Source: Gracilariopsis chorda (taxonomy: Eukaryota; Rhodophyta; Florideophyceae; Gracilariales; Gracilariaceae). Taken from it: a DNA stretch of 64,000 nucleotides. The stretch covers positions 186,001-250,000 of the forward strand of contig NBIV01000009.1 of the NCBI GenBank assembly GCA_003194525.1, written 5' to 3'. A model generated the notes under the pieces. It was not told the DNA's origin, made no database searches, and was given only the letters and a program-made list of their open reading frames with translations. Below are positions 47,208-59,139 of this stretch, one piece after another; within the stretch, counting starts at the first letter, position 1; each line of letters opens with the position of its first letter. The position numbers and the translations under genes are program-made.

Positions 47208-47797
47208 TGTTCGGGATCCTTCCTCGTTAGAGTTGTGCCTAGTTGGGTAGAGCCCTCCCAGGAGTGACACGAATATGTCGGGTTGTAAGGTCGAGGCCAC
47301 CCGTCACGACTTCCGCAGGAGTGTTGACGCAAGAATCGGGTACCCGCAGGAGCGGTATATGGGGGTGGTCATGTTCTAGAGAGGTCGGGTTTCCACGTTA
47401 TTGGCACACCCACACACGAGCCGTGGGTGGCGGGAAAGCCACCCAGTAAAGGGAGAAGAAAGGGGGAGCAGAGTCACGAGTGTCGTGACGAAGACTAACG
47501 GCAGTGCTGGTAAGTAAACCTTATACAAAACGAAAGCCAAGACAGTTGGAATTACAATCAAAATAATGGGTTCTTTTATATGGGCAAGGTGGTTAGACTT
47601 TCCGTATGCTGCGGTGCTTCACTCCAAGGAGGAGTAGAGAACACACGAAGGCGGTGGCGTTTAGAGCCAATCCCCAAGGTTGGGGTCCTTTGTTGGGGAC
47701 GGTTTACTGGTTCCACGGCAACTCCCCGGCGCACTAAGTACTAACTATCCCAGAAATGGGTGTAAAAATAATAAATAAAATTAAGTAAATTACTACA
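47208..47797 (-). repeat. 3' LTR of element C
   Basis: On the minus strand it starts TGTAGTAATTTAC and ends CCCGAACA, so TG...CA. About 590 bases. Landmarks GGCGCACTAAGTA and TGTTCGGGATC are shared with 37823-38436. Confidence 0.65.
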
Positions 47798-48020
47798 CTG
47801 CGGTGGTTCATGCCCACTACTGTGGCCAACCGCCAGTTTCTCTTCCGTGTGCTACGTGCCAAATCCACTATTAGTGGTCATAGTTCATGCAATGACTACA
47901 TTACCGAAAAATTCGGGAAATCAACCAAGTACCAAGAATCTCTCCCTAAGGGCATTGCACTTCATATCCCCCTTCTTAGTCGGAGAAGCAACGGCGAACG
48001 CGTGCGAATCCCAGTAAAAC

Positions 48021-49844
48021 ATGTGTGATAAAAGTCTAGACCTCTCCCGGTCACCGTGTCAAACCCCTGCCTCAGAGAAACAACCTCCTGTAAGAGCAGC
48101 GAATCAGCGTTCCACAAGTGCAAGCTCTCCTCCTTCTTACTCAACTCAGTCAGATCACACCCTTTCGAAGGGGAATATGAACAAAAATAACAACCAACCT
48201 CCAGGACCGACTCCAGTCGGAAACTTCACAATTGGTTTCCGGTCGGTACCCCTGCCACAAGGGAGGCGAACTCCGGCACAGCCGGCCAACATTGAAGCAG
48301 CACTCCAGGATGGGTTCCAGCTTTCACCAGCGGTGAATCCTCCCACACTGACCCCGGCGGCGACTTGGCCTTCTTGTAATGCTCTCGTAGTGCAAGGTCT
48401 GAAAAATCGGAGTTACGCCTCTTGGTTCCGGCTTGCGCCTTAGTTCCATCACATCGCTGCCCTCGAGGAGGATTTGGTTTTGGCCTACGCAGATAGTTCC
48501 GGTACCCTTCGAGGGGATATACCCAGCCCCGTCACCTCGTCGTGGGGCCGGCGGCATCGAATAGCCATTCCAGTGCACCATATCTGAAGCAACTCGGGAG
48601 AATCTGCGACGGCAGCTAATGCAGTGCTGGTGCGGATCGCTTATCACCAGCAGAGCCAGGCGCCTTTCGAATTCCTGGTACCTACTGGCTTTGGCTGTGA
48701 CGTCAGCTTATTCTGCACGTGCATTGAAAGGGGTTACGGCGAACGCCTGGCCAGCCTCGAAACCCTCGCGTGGAGGAACTTTCCCGCTGCGTGGCAGAAG
48801 CCCTGTGTTGGAAACGACCGATACCTCTGGCTGAGTTCCGGTACCTTCCACGGCAGTCCGGGTCCAACTTCCTCCAAAACGTCATCCGTTATGAACGGCA
48901 CTGGCGATCCTGATTCGAGTACTTTGTCCCCTACCAAAACGTGGAGATTGAGGGGATTGCTCCGCCTCACCAACAGGGTCGGTATGTTGCACTCCCCACG
49001 TGGTGGAGGTTTGAAGAGGCCTGACGGGTTTGCTACGTTGGGGTCACGCCGGCACTCAGGTACCTCAGTTCTTTCCTGATTCAGGATCCCCGGTCGAGGC
49101 TTTGGTCGGTATTTGTAACCGAGTGGGCTGCCCGTGCTGCAGCGTATATTCTCGCTGAGGTTTATGACCAGTATCGACTGTGGTTCATCCAACAGCGTGT
49201 TCGGGCCACTATTTGAAACCTAGAACTCAGTGTCCTCCTTGGGGTTATTGCCAACAATGACGAAGTACTCCAATTATGTGGTTAGATTGGCAGTATTGAC
49301 TAGAGCGAGGTACCGCCGGAACAGAGCGGTCGGCTTAACGGCAGTGGCAGCAGTACCAGTGGTCCGAGTCCTGCTAGGAAAACCGCCCTCGTGGGTGATT
49401 TTCTCTAACTTTATCCCTGGGAGTTCCAGGAGATTTCCTCTGAGGAGGCCAGGAAGCTCCACGACGCACCGCGGCACGTGCCGGACGACCATCCGATTGG
49501 GTACACCAACTCTGACGATTACTAGTGTGTATAGTGGAGATGACCCGATGGTCGATAACGAACCCGAAGAGCCGGGGGTTATAAAACTAGATGTTGCAGA
49601 CATGGTCGTAGACGAATCCCCAGAGGATGTGCCTCCGGTTCCCAGTCCTCCGACGGCGATTGCCAGGCCTTCATTCTCCAGCGGGGGTACAGTCAATGAA
49701 AGCGATGCCATTGCCCGCCTTCTCCACGGAGCGCCTTTAAGCACTGCTGAGGTTTCGAATGACACCACGGCAATGGCGAATGCATGGGCTTACCGCCTTG
49801 CAGGTGGTCACGCCCTGGAAGATTTGAAGGCGTCAAATCTCTAA
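48021..49844 (+). pseudogene. element C antisense ORF (retroelement ORF of unknown function)
   Basis: Lies opposite to element C pol. From ATG at 48021 a Pro/Ser/Gln-rich N-terminus (NNNQPPGPTPVGNFTIGF) runs through stops at 48442 and 48583 to about 48835. The conserved middle then reads in the +2 register: VIRYERHWRS, FEYFVPYQNVEIEGIAPP, YVALPTWWRFEEA, RVCYVGVTPALRYL, TEWAARAAAYILAEVYDQY. In-frame TGA occurs at 48911, 49022 and 49214. After a shift near 49525 an acidic C-terminus follows (DNEPEEPGVIKLDVADMV). The pattern Y-x-x-L-P-x-x-W ... V-C ... P-x-L-x-Y recurs in the element B antisense ORF, suggesting distant homology. A structural (Gag-like) role is possible but unproven. Confidence 0.6.
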
Positions 49845-50099
49845 TCCAGTATCTTGGTATCTTTCCCTGGCTTAGCCAGTAATGTAGCTTAGCATCTCAC
49901 AGAAGCGCGAGGCTCCTGAGTAAGCTTTCCAGTTTAGAACGGCGTTCTCTCCTTCATTCCCGTCCCTCAAGAATTCCATACAAAAGGGGATGTACTCCTC
50001 TTTCCTACCTTCCCCGTCTTTGCGGCATTTCTATCCAATTTGGGGGTTGCACAGCGTAGCTGGATTTGCGGTACCCGCGCTGCGGTGATATTAAACCAC

Positions 50100-52438
50100 C
50101 TACGAACAGGGGAGGTATTCGATGGATTCCATGATGTCCCAGCTTGGGTCACATCCGTACCAACGGACGTGGTATCTTAGAATACCTTCCTGATTCCAGG
50201 TATGCCCAACGATTCGGTCAATTACAAATTCTTGTTTGTATACTTGCTGGCCTTGCCGTGTTATGGTGACCTCGCTTGTCAGGGTTTGCCCGTGGCACGG
50301 GATCGTCACCCTCAGGGGTGAGTCAGGATGCAACGTGCCGGCTTCGCTCGGAAGGTGTGCCGCAGAGTGCGGAATAATATCCCTCAAGAGGGTGTCTTCG
50401 TGGAACAGGTGCCGCGTTTCGCGGTAATTGCGTCAGACCGCTTGTATGCGGGGGTCCTCCATGCCCTGTTGACGGTATTCTGGTCGGACCGCAAGCATGC
50501 GGGCATCTGGCTTCTTTGGTGGAGTAGTAGAGGTCATTCCCTGTTGTGGATTTCCGCGTCACGGGGTGATCGGTGCGGGGCGCGCAATCGCCGTGCGTTC
50601 ACATGACTACCATGACATGTGGTTCTGAACTGCCTCCTTGCGTTCCGTTTCCCTTGGAATGAGCCTTACAATGTCCGGCTGCACCGTGCACTGCTTTGTT
50701 GGCACCCGGTATCTGGCGCTTCCTTCCGGTGCTCCAATGGGTTGCATCAAACTCCCTGATGGGGCGTGTATAGCTGACACCGTGGACACCCTTTCCGGGA
50801 ACTTTGCCTCTAATTGAGGTGTGATGTCTTCCTTAAGAGATGCATCATCCCGGACGACCGGTTGAGCCCTGGCGACGACGCCGGCTTTTTCTGAGACGCT
50901 TGGTATATTACTGCGATTACGCGGGGACTTCAGCACTTTGATCTCCCAAGTTCGGAAAACATTCCCGTTATGAACCGTTCGTAAGTAAGGGGCTGTAGAG
51001 CCAGGGACTTGAGTTGCAAGAGTTGAATTCCTGCTTTCCTACCTCAAGAGGGTCTTTTCAGCTTCCAGAGTTTCCAGTTTTCCAATGCGTGCGTTGCCTA
51101 CTACCTGCAGTGTGAATGGTGCTGAAGAATTCGTTTTGGCGAGAAATTCCGTCGACGAGGGTTCTGCCAATACAACCTGGTGAGAGGTCTCCGAAATTAT
51201 TCTGCTATCCTGATTCAGAGACGTACCCTGGTTCAGGTGTACGGAATGCGATGTCGGTCCACTCTCCCGTATCATACGGTGTAACTGCGTCTTTCCGGAA
51301 CCCTGCATGGATTGAGAGGGTTCATCGACCTTACGTGTTCCATGGCTCAAATCCCGTGGCGATGGTAGTAAACTCCCATAGGAGTAATGGGTCCCCTCCC
51401 TTTCCTTGTATAAAGCAAAGGGAGTAGCAGTAGAGTATCCCGCATGGCGGCAGTAAATGCTCACCGAAAAGGTGGTAGTGTTAGGAGTAGAGAAAGGTCC
51501 ATTTGGACCTGAACGATCTGGCTAAGCCTGCGATTCCGACGAAGTCGGTATATCTGAGAGGCCCCGAGTTAGGTGTGGTATAGTAGTCGGTCTACTTGGT
51601 CCAGGGGTTTCTGGCGTTGCTGAATCTATAGAGACGGGTTTCTCTGTATCCAGGATGACCTCAGGCGAGGAAGGAGGGGCAGGTACAACACGATTGCAGG
51701 AAAGCCGCTAGTTTGCATTGCCCATATGCACTACGACAGTGTCGGAGTTAACGAAAACCACTCTAAATGATCCATAGAACATAGGCGAAAGCTGTTCACA
51801 CCTCTCCCGTTCCGGGTTATAATATTCTTTCCGTATACAGACGTAGGTATTAGCCCGTATGCGGAGAGCCTTATCTAATAGATGAGCGTCAAAACCCCGC
51901 TTTTACGCGGCTTGTGAGCGTTCCATAGACTTCCGCGCTGCGGAGAACAGCTTGGTAAGCCATTGCTTCCCTTCCTGGCGGTAGCGACCCACAGATGATA
52001 AATTGTCCAAGGTGGCTTGAGCTTCTAACGCCACAGGCAGGGGTGAACGAGGTAGAACCATTTCGAACAGTGATAATACGGTAGTCCGGTGAGCCTGCGT
52101 ATTGTATGCAAATGTTAAAGCATCTGTATCCAAGTCCCAAGTCTTGGGGGGATCAGCAACGTAGGAACAGAGAGAGCCCAACAAGGTCTGGTTGAACCGT
52201 TCGACTTGCCCATTACATTGGGGATGGTAGGTAGTTGTGAACAAGTTCTTTACGTACAGGATGCGACATGCATCCTAGAATAACTTGGATGCGAACTACT
52301 GTCCGATATCGGAGAGCACCTCCACAGAAGAACTGTAAAAAAAATGCAGTGCGGTATCATAGCCCGGACCACCGTGAAAGTGGTTATCCTCCGAAGAGGG
52401 ACAGTCAGAAAAAGCTTTGAAAAGCGATCTGTGATCAA
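50100..52438 (-). pseudogene. element C integrase and chromodomain
   Basis: The core begins at 52438 (MITDRFSKLFLTVPLRRIT). The second part (52244-51903) has TTYHPQCNGQVERFNQTLLG, with the conserved Glu intact, then DTDALTFAYNTQAHRTT. The C-terminal part at 51464-51039 is poor. The chromodomain (50387-50100) reads VIDRIVGHTWNQEGILRYHV and RWYGCDPSWDIMESIEYL, a good match with two aromatic-cage positions visible. A further basic tail continues to about 49967 in another frame. Confidence 0.8.
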
Positions 52439-52638
52439 AATTAAGAACTTGTTACCTCTCTTGTAGTGAGGAGAGGTCCGAGAGTGTCGATTGTGATAAA
52501 CTCGATTGGCGCTCTAGCAGGGAATAACTTCATTTTTTTCGCTGTCCTGCAGAGCTCCACAGGGTTATTCGAGCATTCCCTACGAAACTGCACGGTTGCG
52601 CAGCATTCAACCGCTATGAAGAGCCAGTAGAAAGCCCT

Positions 52639-53757
52639 TTAAAGGGTGTGGTAGAGCGTCCACAGACCTACGTGGCCACAAAGCTTCGCATCGTGCGAAA
52701 GATGTAAAACTTTAGACTGGAGGGAATGAGGGACCACAATCTGTGGGCGGGCTTCGACCAACCCAAAGAGGTAGCCTTTATCGTTCGCCTCAAAAGGGTG
52801 GTCTTCACCACCGTTTAAACAGGCACGATTCCTCATACAGAAGGGGTCACCGAATGGTTTTCGGAACAATGCCAAAGGTGAAACCGGTACAGGGCTTCGC
52901 GGTAAGTGGTTCTCAGGGGTCTTGCAGGATGCAAGTAAGTTCTCAAAGTCAGCATCTTCATCCCAGTATTCTGACCATTTCTCGAACTTTCACTCCGGGT
53001 CATCCAGTTCTTCAGCCATGAAGCATGGAATGTCGTCATCCTCCATTGGGTGTGCTTCCTCATTTGTGGGTAACCACAACAAACCGGCAGCCTGGCTTTT
53101 GAGCGAACCAATTTTTTATATGACTTGGAAGCCATATACTGCAAGGCCGAGTTTCCAACGCATAAGGCGGCCCAAGGGATGGGATGTGTTCATTAACCAC
53201 CTCAACAAGGAATGATCCGTGTAAAAGGTAAAGTGAACTCCCATAAGGTAGGGGGGTAGGGTTTAAAGGCCCCACACGACGGCGAGAGAGTCTTTCTCCC
53301 AAATGGAGTAATTCCGCTCATGGACATTGAGCGAGCGTGACCAATAACCAATTGGCCTTCTGTCCCCCTCTGGAGTGGTTTGGAATAGAGCACAACCAAC
53401 TTGGTAGTCACTCGAGTCCGTGTCCATGGAGTAAGGGAGTTCCAATTTCGGTAAAGATAAGATAGGTGCTGACGTGACAGCCTGCTTTAAGAAGTTGAAC
53501 GCTTCCAATGGCTCGGGCGTGAAATATCCCAATTTTGGGGGATTTTCCTTGCTTAACAACGCGTTCAAAGATGCTGCGATACCCAAAAAGCTCGGGATAC
53601 ACCGTCGATATACCTTGACGAGCCCCAAGAAGCAGTGGAGTTCCATTTGAGTGCGGGGTTCCTTGGCCTCAACGAGGGACTTGAATTGAGCCTTCTCGAT
53701 CATTAACCGTCCCGGACGGATGATATATCCCAAACCCTTAACTGTTTCGGTGAACAA
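52639..53757 (-). pseudogene. element C RNase H and integrase zinc region
   Basis: 53757-53263 covers the RT thumb and RNase H (YIIRPGRLMIEKAQFKSLVE, then ELPYSMDTDSSDYQVGCALF with the first catalytic Asp, and RPIGYWSRSLNVHERNYSIW). 53144-52833 is the rest of RNase H and linker. 52875-52639 holds KVLHLSHDAKLCGHVGLWT, the start of the HHCC zinc domain. Frames change between pieces. Confidence 0.75.
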
Positions 53758-53804
53758 ATCGCACTTACCCTGCTTTAGGGTAATTTATGCATCGCGGAGC
53801 ATTG

Positions 53805-54336
53805 TCAGAACGTCCTTGAACTGGGTGAGATGGTCATCCAAATTATTGAGGAAGATGATAATATCATCCGGGTAGACCAGGCAGCTCCGCGACTTGAAGC
53901 GGTTCCATAGAAGCAATACGATCCTGCATGGCAGGTGAAAGCGGTCTTATCGCGATCCTTCTCTCTAACGGAGACCTGCCAATAACCCCAAATGGCATCC
54001 AAAGCCGTGAAAACGGTATCGTCTCCAAGGGAGTCAATACACTCGTCCACACGATGGATGGGGTATGTGTCCCGAACGGTCATGGAATTGAGCTGGCGAT
54101 AGCCGACACAGAGCCTCCAGGTTCCATCCACCTTTAAATACAGTACAAATGGGGATGCCCAGTGTGATTGAGCGGGCTCTATCAGACCTGCGTAGACCAT
54201 TCGGTCCAGTTGGGACTGCACCACTTCCCGAGCTTTTGGTCCTCCCCTTTAAGGTGGTTGTGTCATCGGACTTGCACCAGATCACAGATCTATCTGGTGT
54301 TTCGTAGCAATAATATCGCCAAGCGAGCCATCCCAC
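53805..54336 (-). pseudogene. element C reverse transcriptase, internally deleted
   Basis: Reads AGLIEPAQSHWASPFVLYLK, CVGYRQLNSMTVRDTYPIHR and VDECIDSLGDDTVFTALDA, then KTAFTCHAGSYCF. Directly after this the sequence jumps to a YPDD box in another frame (CLVYPDDIIIFL), so the roughly 25-30 residues normally between the HAG and YxDD motifs are missing. YPDD itself is a plausible catalytic box. The N-terminal part to 54336 is in a different frame. Confidence 0.8.
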
Positions 54337-54492
54337 ATCATGGTTAATTCCAGTAGCATTGCACGGAGTTTGTCACAGTGTGAATCCGGCACGTGGCCGA
54401 GGTCTATGTCTTCGAGTGCCTTTATGAAGTCCACTTGGTCAGAACGCGCTGTAGCATTGTCCTGTGATACAGGTGTGGCAGTTGATTCCGCG

Positions 54493-55116
54493 CTACTCGG
54501 GGGTTTCGACGTTAAAACAACGGTTTGCTCCCCCTCCTTTGACGATAGTTCGTCGGGAGCATTTCAAGGGAGTGTAGAGTGATGCTTCCAATAATTGCTT
54601 CTTCACCAGATACTGGGGGCGTTGGCCAAGATTGGCCACCAGTATCTGAAAAGGAGCATCCGGGGTAACGTGAACAATTCCGCTCGCCAGCGCGAGCTGG
54701 TGTTTCTCATATAAAGAGGGCAGAGGTTGAATAACCCGAAGACTGTGTTGACGGCAATTGAAATGCACCTGGACTTGGGACTAAGGCGGTATAGAAACTG
54801 AGGCTGCGACTCAAACTTTGACATACCTGCAAGACGCGGGTGATAGTTTCTGCGCAGCAGGTAGTGGGACTTGTTTGTGGGAAGCACGCTTCAGCGGGTA
54901 ACGGAAGATCAGGACTTACAATCCGTCGTCGAGTTCCACACGCCTAAACCAGGGCTTTATTGCGTCGACAAATCTGTCGCAATAATCACATCCCAATATG
55001 ACTGGAGCGGCCAACAACCTACAAACAATAAAGTCGAGCTTTACCACGGAGGTGCCAAACCGCAGGACAAAACCGAAGACCGAAGGTACCCACCGTTTTT
55101 ACTGGATTATTGTTAG
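54493..55116 (-). pseudogene. element C protease C-terminal part and linker
   Basis: On the minus strand near 54990-54920, CDRFVDAIKPWFRRVELDDG resembles the end of a gypsy protease (G-x-D-F/Y-L ... I-x-P). 54768-54493 is the linker to RT (FQILVANLGQRPQYLVKKQL). The active-site DTG could not be read. The stretch 55120-55769 upstream has only broken frames. Confidence 0.55.
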
Positions 55117-56017
55117 CACCTGCGACGTCGAGAACCGTTTCGGAACGGATACGAGACCGCAACTGTGGGGGTAGCAATGATTACAAGATGAAGTTGGGGC
55201 CTGTACCTGTGTACAGGACTGTTAGAAATCTCAACCTAAAATGGGTGTCAAGGCCAAGATCGGCGTAAGCCTTGTAGTTGCGCTTGGCTGTGACCTAGAC
55301 TCTATCCGCGATCTGGGGATTTTACTTCGTATCCACGGGCAGCGCAGCACAGAAACGTATGCAGAGTCCGCGTCTGCGGTGTCTTTGCTTGATAGGATTT
55401 TCACTGTGGAGCGAGGCGGCGACGCCTTGGGCGTCAAAAGCCTAATTTCTGGGGACGCCTCTACCAAAGGGGAGACTTCTTCAGTTAGGTTTCCTGGCAG
55501 GTTCCCAACGTAGGCAGTAGAACAGTATCCGTGACCACGAGGGCTTCATTCCGGGGGCCAGAATTCTTATCCGTGAAAGCAGTGGTTGCATCGTACGTTT
55601 GCGCGACTTCCCGATTCGGGTTAATTGAAGCTAGCTGCGCACGTGGAGTATGTGGCAAGGCATACGAGAAGTTCGTTTTAGCATGGAGGCAGGAAGCCGT
55701 CGGGAAGGAACATTTCTCCTTTACAGTGAGGGCCTCGAAATTTGCCACCACTTTGGCCATATTCTTCATTTAGCAAAGACACTGAGGGCACGTATAGCCA
55801 TGGGCGAAACAAAGGAGGCAAATCAGAGCCAACACGGCGATGTGCCAGTTATATCCCGTTCATCAGAGAAACGTACCCCAGGGCGGGTGTCATTCCATTC
55901 AGGCTATTGATAAAGTGATTGACAGTTCATAAATGGAACTAGTGGTGGCAAAACGCAGTTGTTCGCCACGTAAAATACGGAGTTGTTTTGCGCCGTTCCG
56001 AACGTGTCCTCCGTCAT

Positions 56018-57511
56018 TCACGGTACGTTCGTGGTTGGTATAGACACACCATCTCCCTGTGCTAAATGCACGGTGTCGTATCCCTGTAGGGGGGTCGTAT
56101 CCGCTAAAAGCGAGGGCGATGAGAAATCACTCTCCAGCACCAAAGCCTTGGCGGACTTAGACCGATGATTCGCATTTCTTGCACGAAGTGTTTCCCGTTG
56201 CACTTGAGCCTGTTGAACAAGCTCGAGGTAGGTGATTCTCCGCTTGTCCTCGTGGTAACGCGTGACAAGACTCCGGATTGCCGGGTCGAGGCCAATGATG
56301 AACATGGTACAACGTTCCCCTGCGGTGTATACATTCCCAAAACGCTGGGAGGCCTTGTTCAGGCGCACCAAGTAATCCGTTTCAGTCTCGCCTGAGCGCT
56401 GACGAGTATCTCGCTAAGCGAGGATAGCCCCCTGAATGGCGGTATTGATGGCATAGAAGCACAATGAGTATTGAACAGCCTCCGGCCAGAAGGTACTCCT
56501 CCCTCTGGAGCACCAGATGATCCTTTGACAGAGGTGTACTGGTCCTCTGCCACTCCCCGTAAGGAATACAGTAATTCCAAATAGGCTTGTCTCTCATTCA
56601 TTCCGAGGATATCGGCTTCCGCTAATGAGCAGTAACGAAATTCTAACACCATAATTGGGTCTTCTCCAGTAAAACACTGGTTACGCGGTGAGATGCATAC
56701 GTTTTATGCACCCTTTCACCTTCCTCGTGCCACGGGGTGTTCGTCTGAAAGAGGAATCTTCCAGCTGGTAGAACCGGTATGACATTAACTTCCGATACAA
56801 CGGGTTCGTTCGTTCTAGTTCCCTAAGGGCAGGGTGTAATCTCCCATTGTAGCGGGTCCAAATCACACCTTGGGTGGCGGATGAACGCTTCGATCGGGAA
56901 GAATGGCCTCATTTCTCGTCCTCCGAATAGAAGTCCGAGGAACGAGAACCATCCGATCCGTTTCGGGATGAATCCGATGATGTCGTAGAATCAGAATCCG
57001 AGTGATCTCGTTTGTGTTTCCGCTTATAGTGGCGCTTCTTTCTTCCAACATGCTGGTCGTAGTCTGAAACAGATGGTGCCGGATCATCCAGGGACGGCTT
57101 GTTCCTGAGGATACACTGCTGTAACGTCTCCAGACGGGCACAAACTCGATCATATCGAGAGTCAACTTCTTCTATGAAGGTGGCGGGTTGCCCCAAACTC
57201 TCTAACATAGAGTTGACATCTGACTGTAAGATACGGAGATCCTCTGCGACCACCTTTGTAGGGATGTCCAACGCCAGCTCACGAATTGTTTGTAATTCCC
57301 CCACAACGGTGTCGTGGGCGGTCTACAAAGTGTGAAACTGAGATTCCAGGGAGTTCCCCTGGGGGGTGTTAACGCCCATTGGACGGGGTTCAGGCGCGGC
57401 GGCGGCCCCGGCCGGAGCCGGATAAGCGCCATCCACGGCCATCGATAACGGGATCGACGTGGAGGTCTGAGGTTCCCGGGGTGGATTTGAAGTCCTAGAC
57501 GAGGTACACAT
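56018..57511 (-). pseudogene. element C gag
   Basis: ATG at 57511. Pro/Ala-rich N-terminus, then a TAG at 57323-57325, then an in-frame helical region (ELQTIRELALDIPTKVVAED, EEVDSRYDRVCARLETLQ) and a Lys/Arg block followed by a Ser/Asp block (SDSDSTTSSDSSRNGSDG). TGA at 56909-56911 is followed by more of the same frame to 56681. After a frame change the capsid core continues (GMNERQAYLELLYSLRGVAE; then TMFIIGLDPAIRSLVTRY and TYLELVQQAQVQRETL, 56371-56018), typical of retrotransposon gag. No zinc knuckle was found. Confidence 0.75.
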
Positions 57512-57532
57512 TTTTCGCTGCAGTATGACTCA

Positions 57533-58094
57533 TTGACCGACGCGAGCCAGATTGTGCCTCGAGTGGCGCCTGGGGCAGTTGATGCTTTGGATGAATATTG
57601 CTTGCAACACCCCTTTGTACCTGTGAGTGTGTCAAGTCCGGGTGCTCGCGCTGCAACTCCAGACACAGATCCATTTCTACTGAAAGAGGATCGAATGGTA
57701 ATTTGCAACACAAAGGTGTTGTGCTTACAAGCGTCACTTAGTAATGCAATTGCGCTTGTGATTAGCGAGGAGTACGCAACGGAAGTGATGCTCAAAGAGG
57801 CTCTACCACCGATGCTGTCTTTTTGTAAGCGCTGAACAATGGACTAACAGGCACGCAAAGCGGGTGATTTTGAATCGTGTCCGCTCTGGGGCTGAAAATT
57901 GTGAGAGTAAGGTTGAATGGTTGGTAGCTCAAACTAGTGGTGTCTTTCTTGTGAGGCTGCGCGCGCGAAACGTGGATCATGTTGTATGCATTGACGCGAC
58001 GCGGCGCATGATTTTGTATTCTGTGGAGCAGTTTCCAATGAGCTTGAGAGTGAAATCACTGAGATGCTGTGTTGGTAGTGCTGATGGATTATAA
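57533..58094 (+). pseudogene. decayed ORF with a DHVV...D motif
   Basis: Two open pieces. 57533-57835 (no ATG start) is protein-like (ALVISEEYATEVMLKEAL). 57864-58094 reads WLVAQTSGVFLVRLRARN followed by VDHVVCIDATRRMILYSVEQ and a Cys-containing end. The H-V-V-x-I-D pattern with a trailing Asp or Glu occurs near the C-terminus of papain-fold proteases carried by many transposons, so a protease remnant is one guess. Stops between the pieces show it is broken. It lies between elements C and D and belongs to neither as far as I can see. Confidence 0.35.
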
Positions 58095-58243
58095 CGTGTG
58101 ATGGAGGTCCGCAAGGTGGAAGAGCTGCGTCGGTCCAGTAAAGAAAACCGATGTTCGTCGAAACTTCTTCATTGCAAAGGATAAAAGGTACGGTAAGGCG
58201 AGGGAGGTTACAACAACTTGCAGGGACGAAACGTATATGATAT

Positions 58244-58981
58244 TTAAACTTGCGAGACCTCGATAAACTTGAGCAAACTATCGGGAATTGCACCATCGTT
58301 CATAGATTTGTTGAGAATCTTGAACGTATGAGGATTGATCTTCGTCAACGCGTCTGCAAGGTTAAGTGGACCTGGTATAAAACTTAGCTTGTTGATCTCG
58401 TTCGATTCAAACGAGTCTCGCAGGCGGGCGGCTGTTGGTCTCAAGCGATAATCCTTTCTTTAGTGGAGGGTAGATATCGTTGAGAACAATCCGTGCGAGT
58501 CCACCAACAATTGCAGCATGGGTCTAGTGGTTTCACTGGTCGAACTCATGACAGACGGGAGTACCGGTGCTAGGTGGATGGCCCTGTCCGCAGTTTGAGC
58601 AGCGGCAAGAATCTCTGCTCCTGCAGAGGAGAAGGAAACGCCATGCTGCTTCGAGTTATGCCAATCTACATAGTGCTGGACTAGATTTCCGTCCGAATGG
58701 AAGAGCAGGCAGCATAGTGAGCCCGTTTGCTCATAAGAGCCAGTGCCATTTGACGCACCGCTGAGTGCGACTACAGTCACCAGGACTGGGCTGGGAGTAT
58801 ACGGTTCACGAAGTGAGCGAAAGGTGAGCTTTGGGCTACAAGAGTTCACGTGAAAAAGAGCAGGGTTCAATTGGCGGATGTGTGAGACACGAAGGCGTGA
58901 CACGTTCTGTTGCATCTTGATAGCAACAAAGGATGCTTGAGGAAGGATGCCATGCCCTAGGAAGTTCAACTTCCTTGTCAA
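58244..58981 (-). pseudogene. element D RNase H
   Basis: 58981-58460 has the copia RT/RNase H connection and first strands (GSLCCLLFHSDGNLVQHYVD, SFSSAGAEILAAAQTADRAI, with the Glu). A stop and frame change follow, then 58444-58244 reads FIPGPLNLADALTKINPHTF, the conserved P-x-N-x-A-D-x-L-T-K end of copia RNase H. It closes the polyprotein. Confidence 0.8.
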
Positions 58982-59139
58982 TCTTTGGAAGTGGCGTAGT
59001 TCTTCCCTGGTGCATTAGGCGTCGTTTTCCTTTTTACGCGCGTGTGTCAACTCAATCGGCTTGATGGAGTCCACAAACTCTTCCATAGACACGCTTATGG
59101 AGAAGTCCGAATGTTGGCGGGTGAACAATCGGTTGAAGA

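Larger units (their letters stand above)
47208..57511 (-). mobile_element. element C: Ty3/gypsy chromovirus with antisense ORF
   Basis: On the minus strand: gag (57511-56018), protease, RT, RNase H, integrase and chromodomain (to 50100). An ORF on the plus strand (48021-49844) follows, then an LTR (47797-47208). The LTR has a second copy at 37823-38436. I found no matching LTR to the right of 57511, so the 5' end is missing or unrecognised. The gag is related to that of element B, and so is the presence of the antisense ORF. All genes carry stops or frameshifts. Confidence 0.7.

Noticed and set aside
48624-49079. 151-codon plus ORF within element C
   Set aside because: The part after about 48835 is a shadow; the neighbouring frame carries the conserved protein.
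48911-49216. In-frame TGA codons as possible codon reassignment or selenocysteine
   Set aside because: The sites lie in a decayed retroelement with frameshifts nearby, and loss of CGA by deamination is simpler.
57511-58243. Search for the missing 5' LTR of element C
   Set aside because: No alignment to 47208-47797 or 37823-38436 could be found here by eye.
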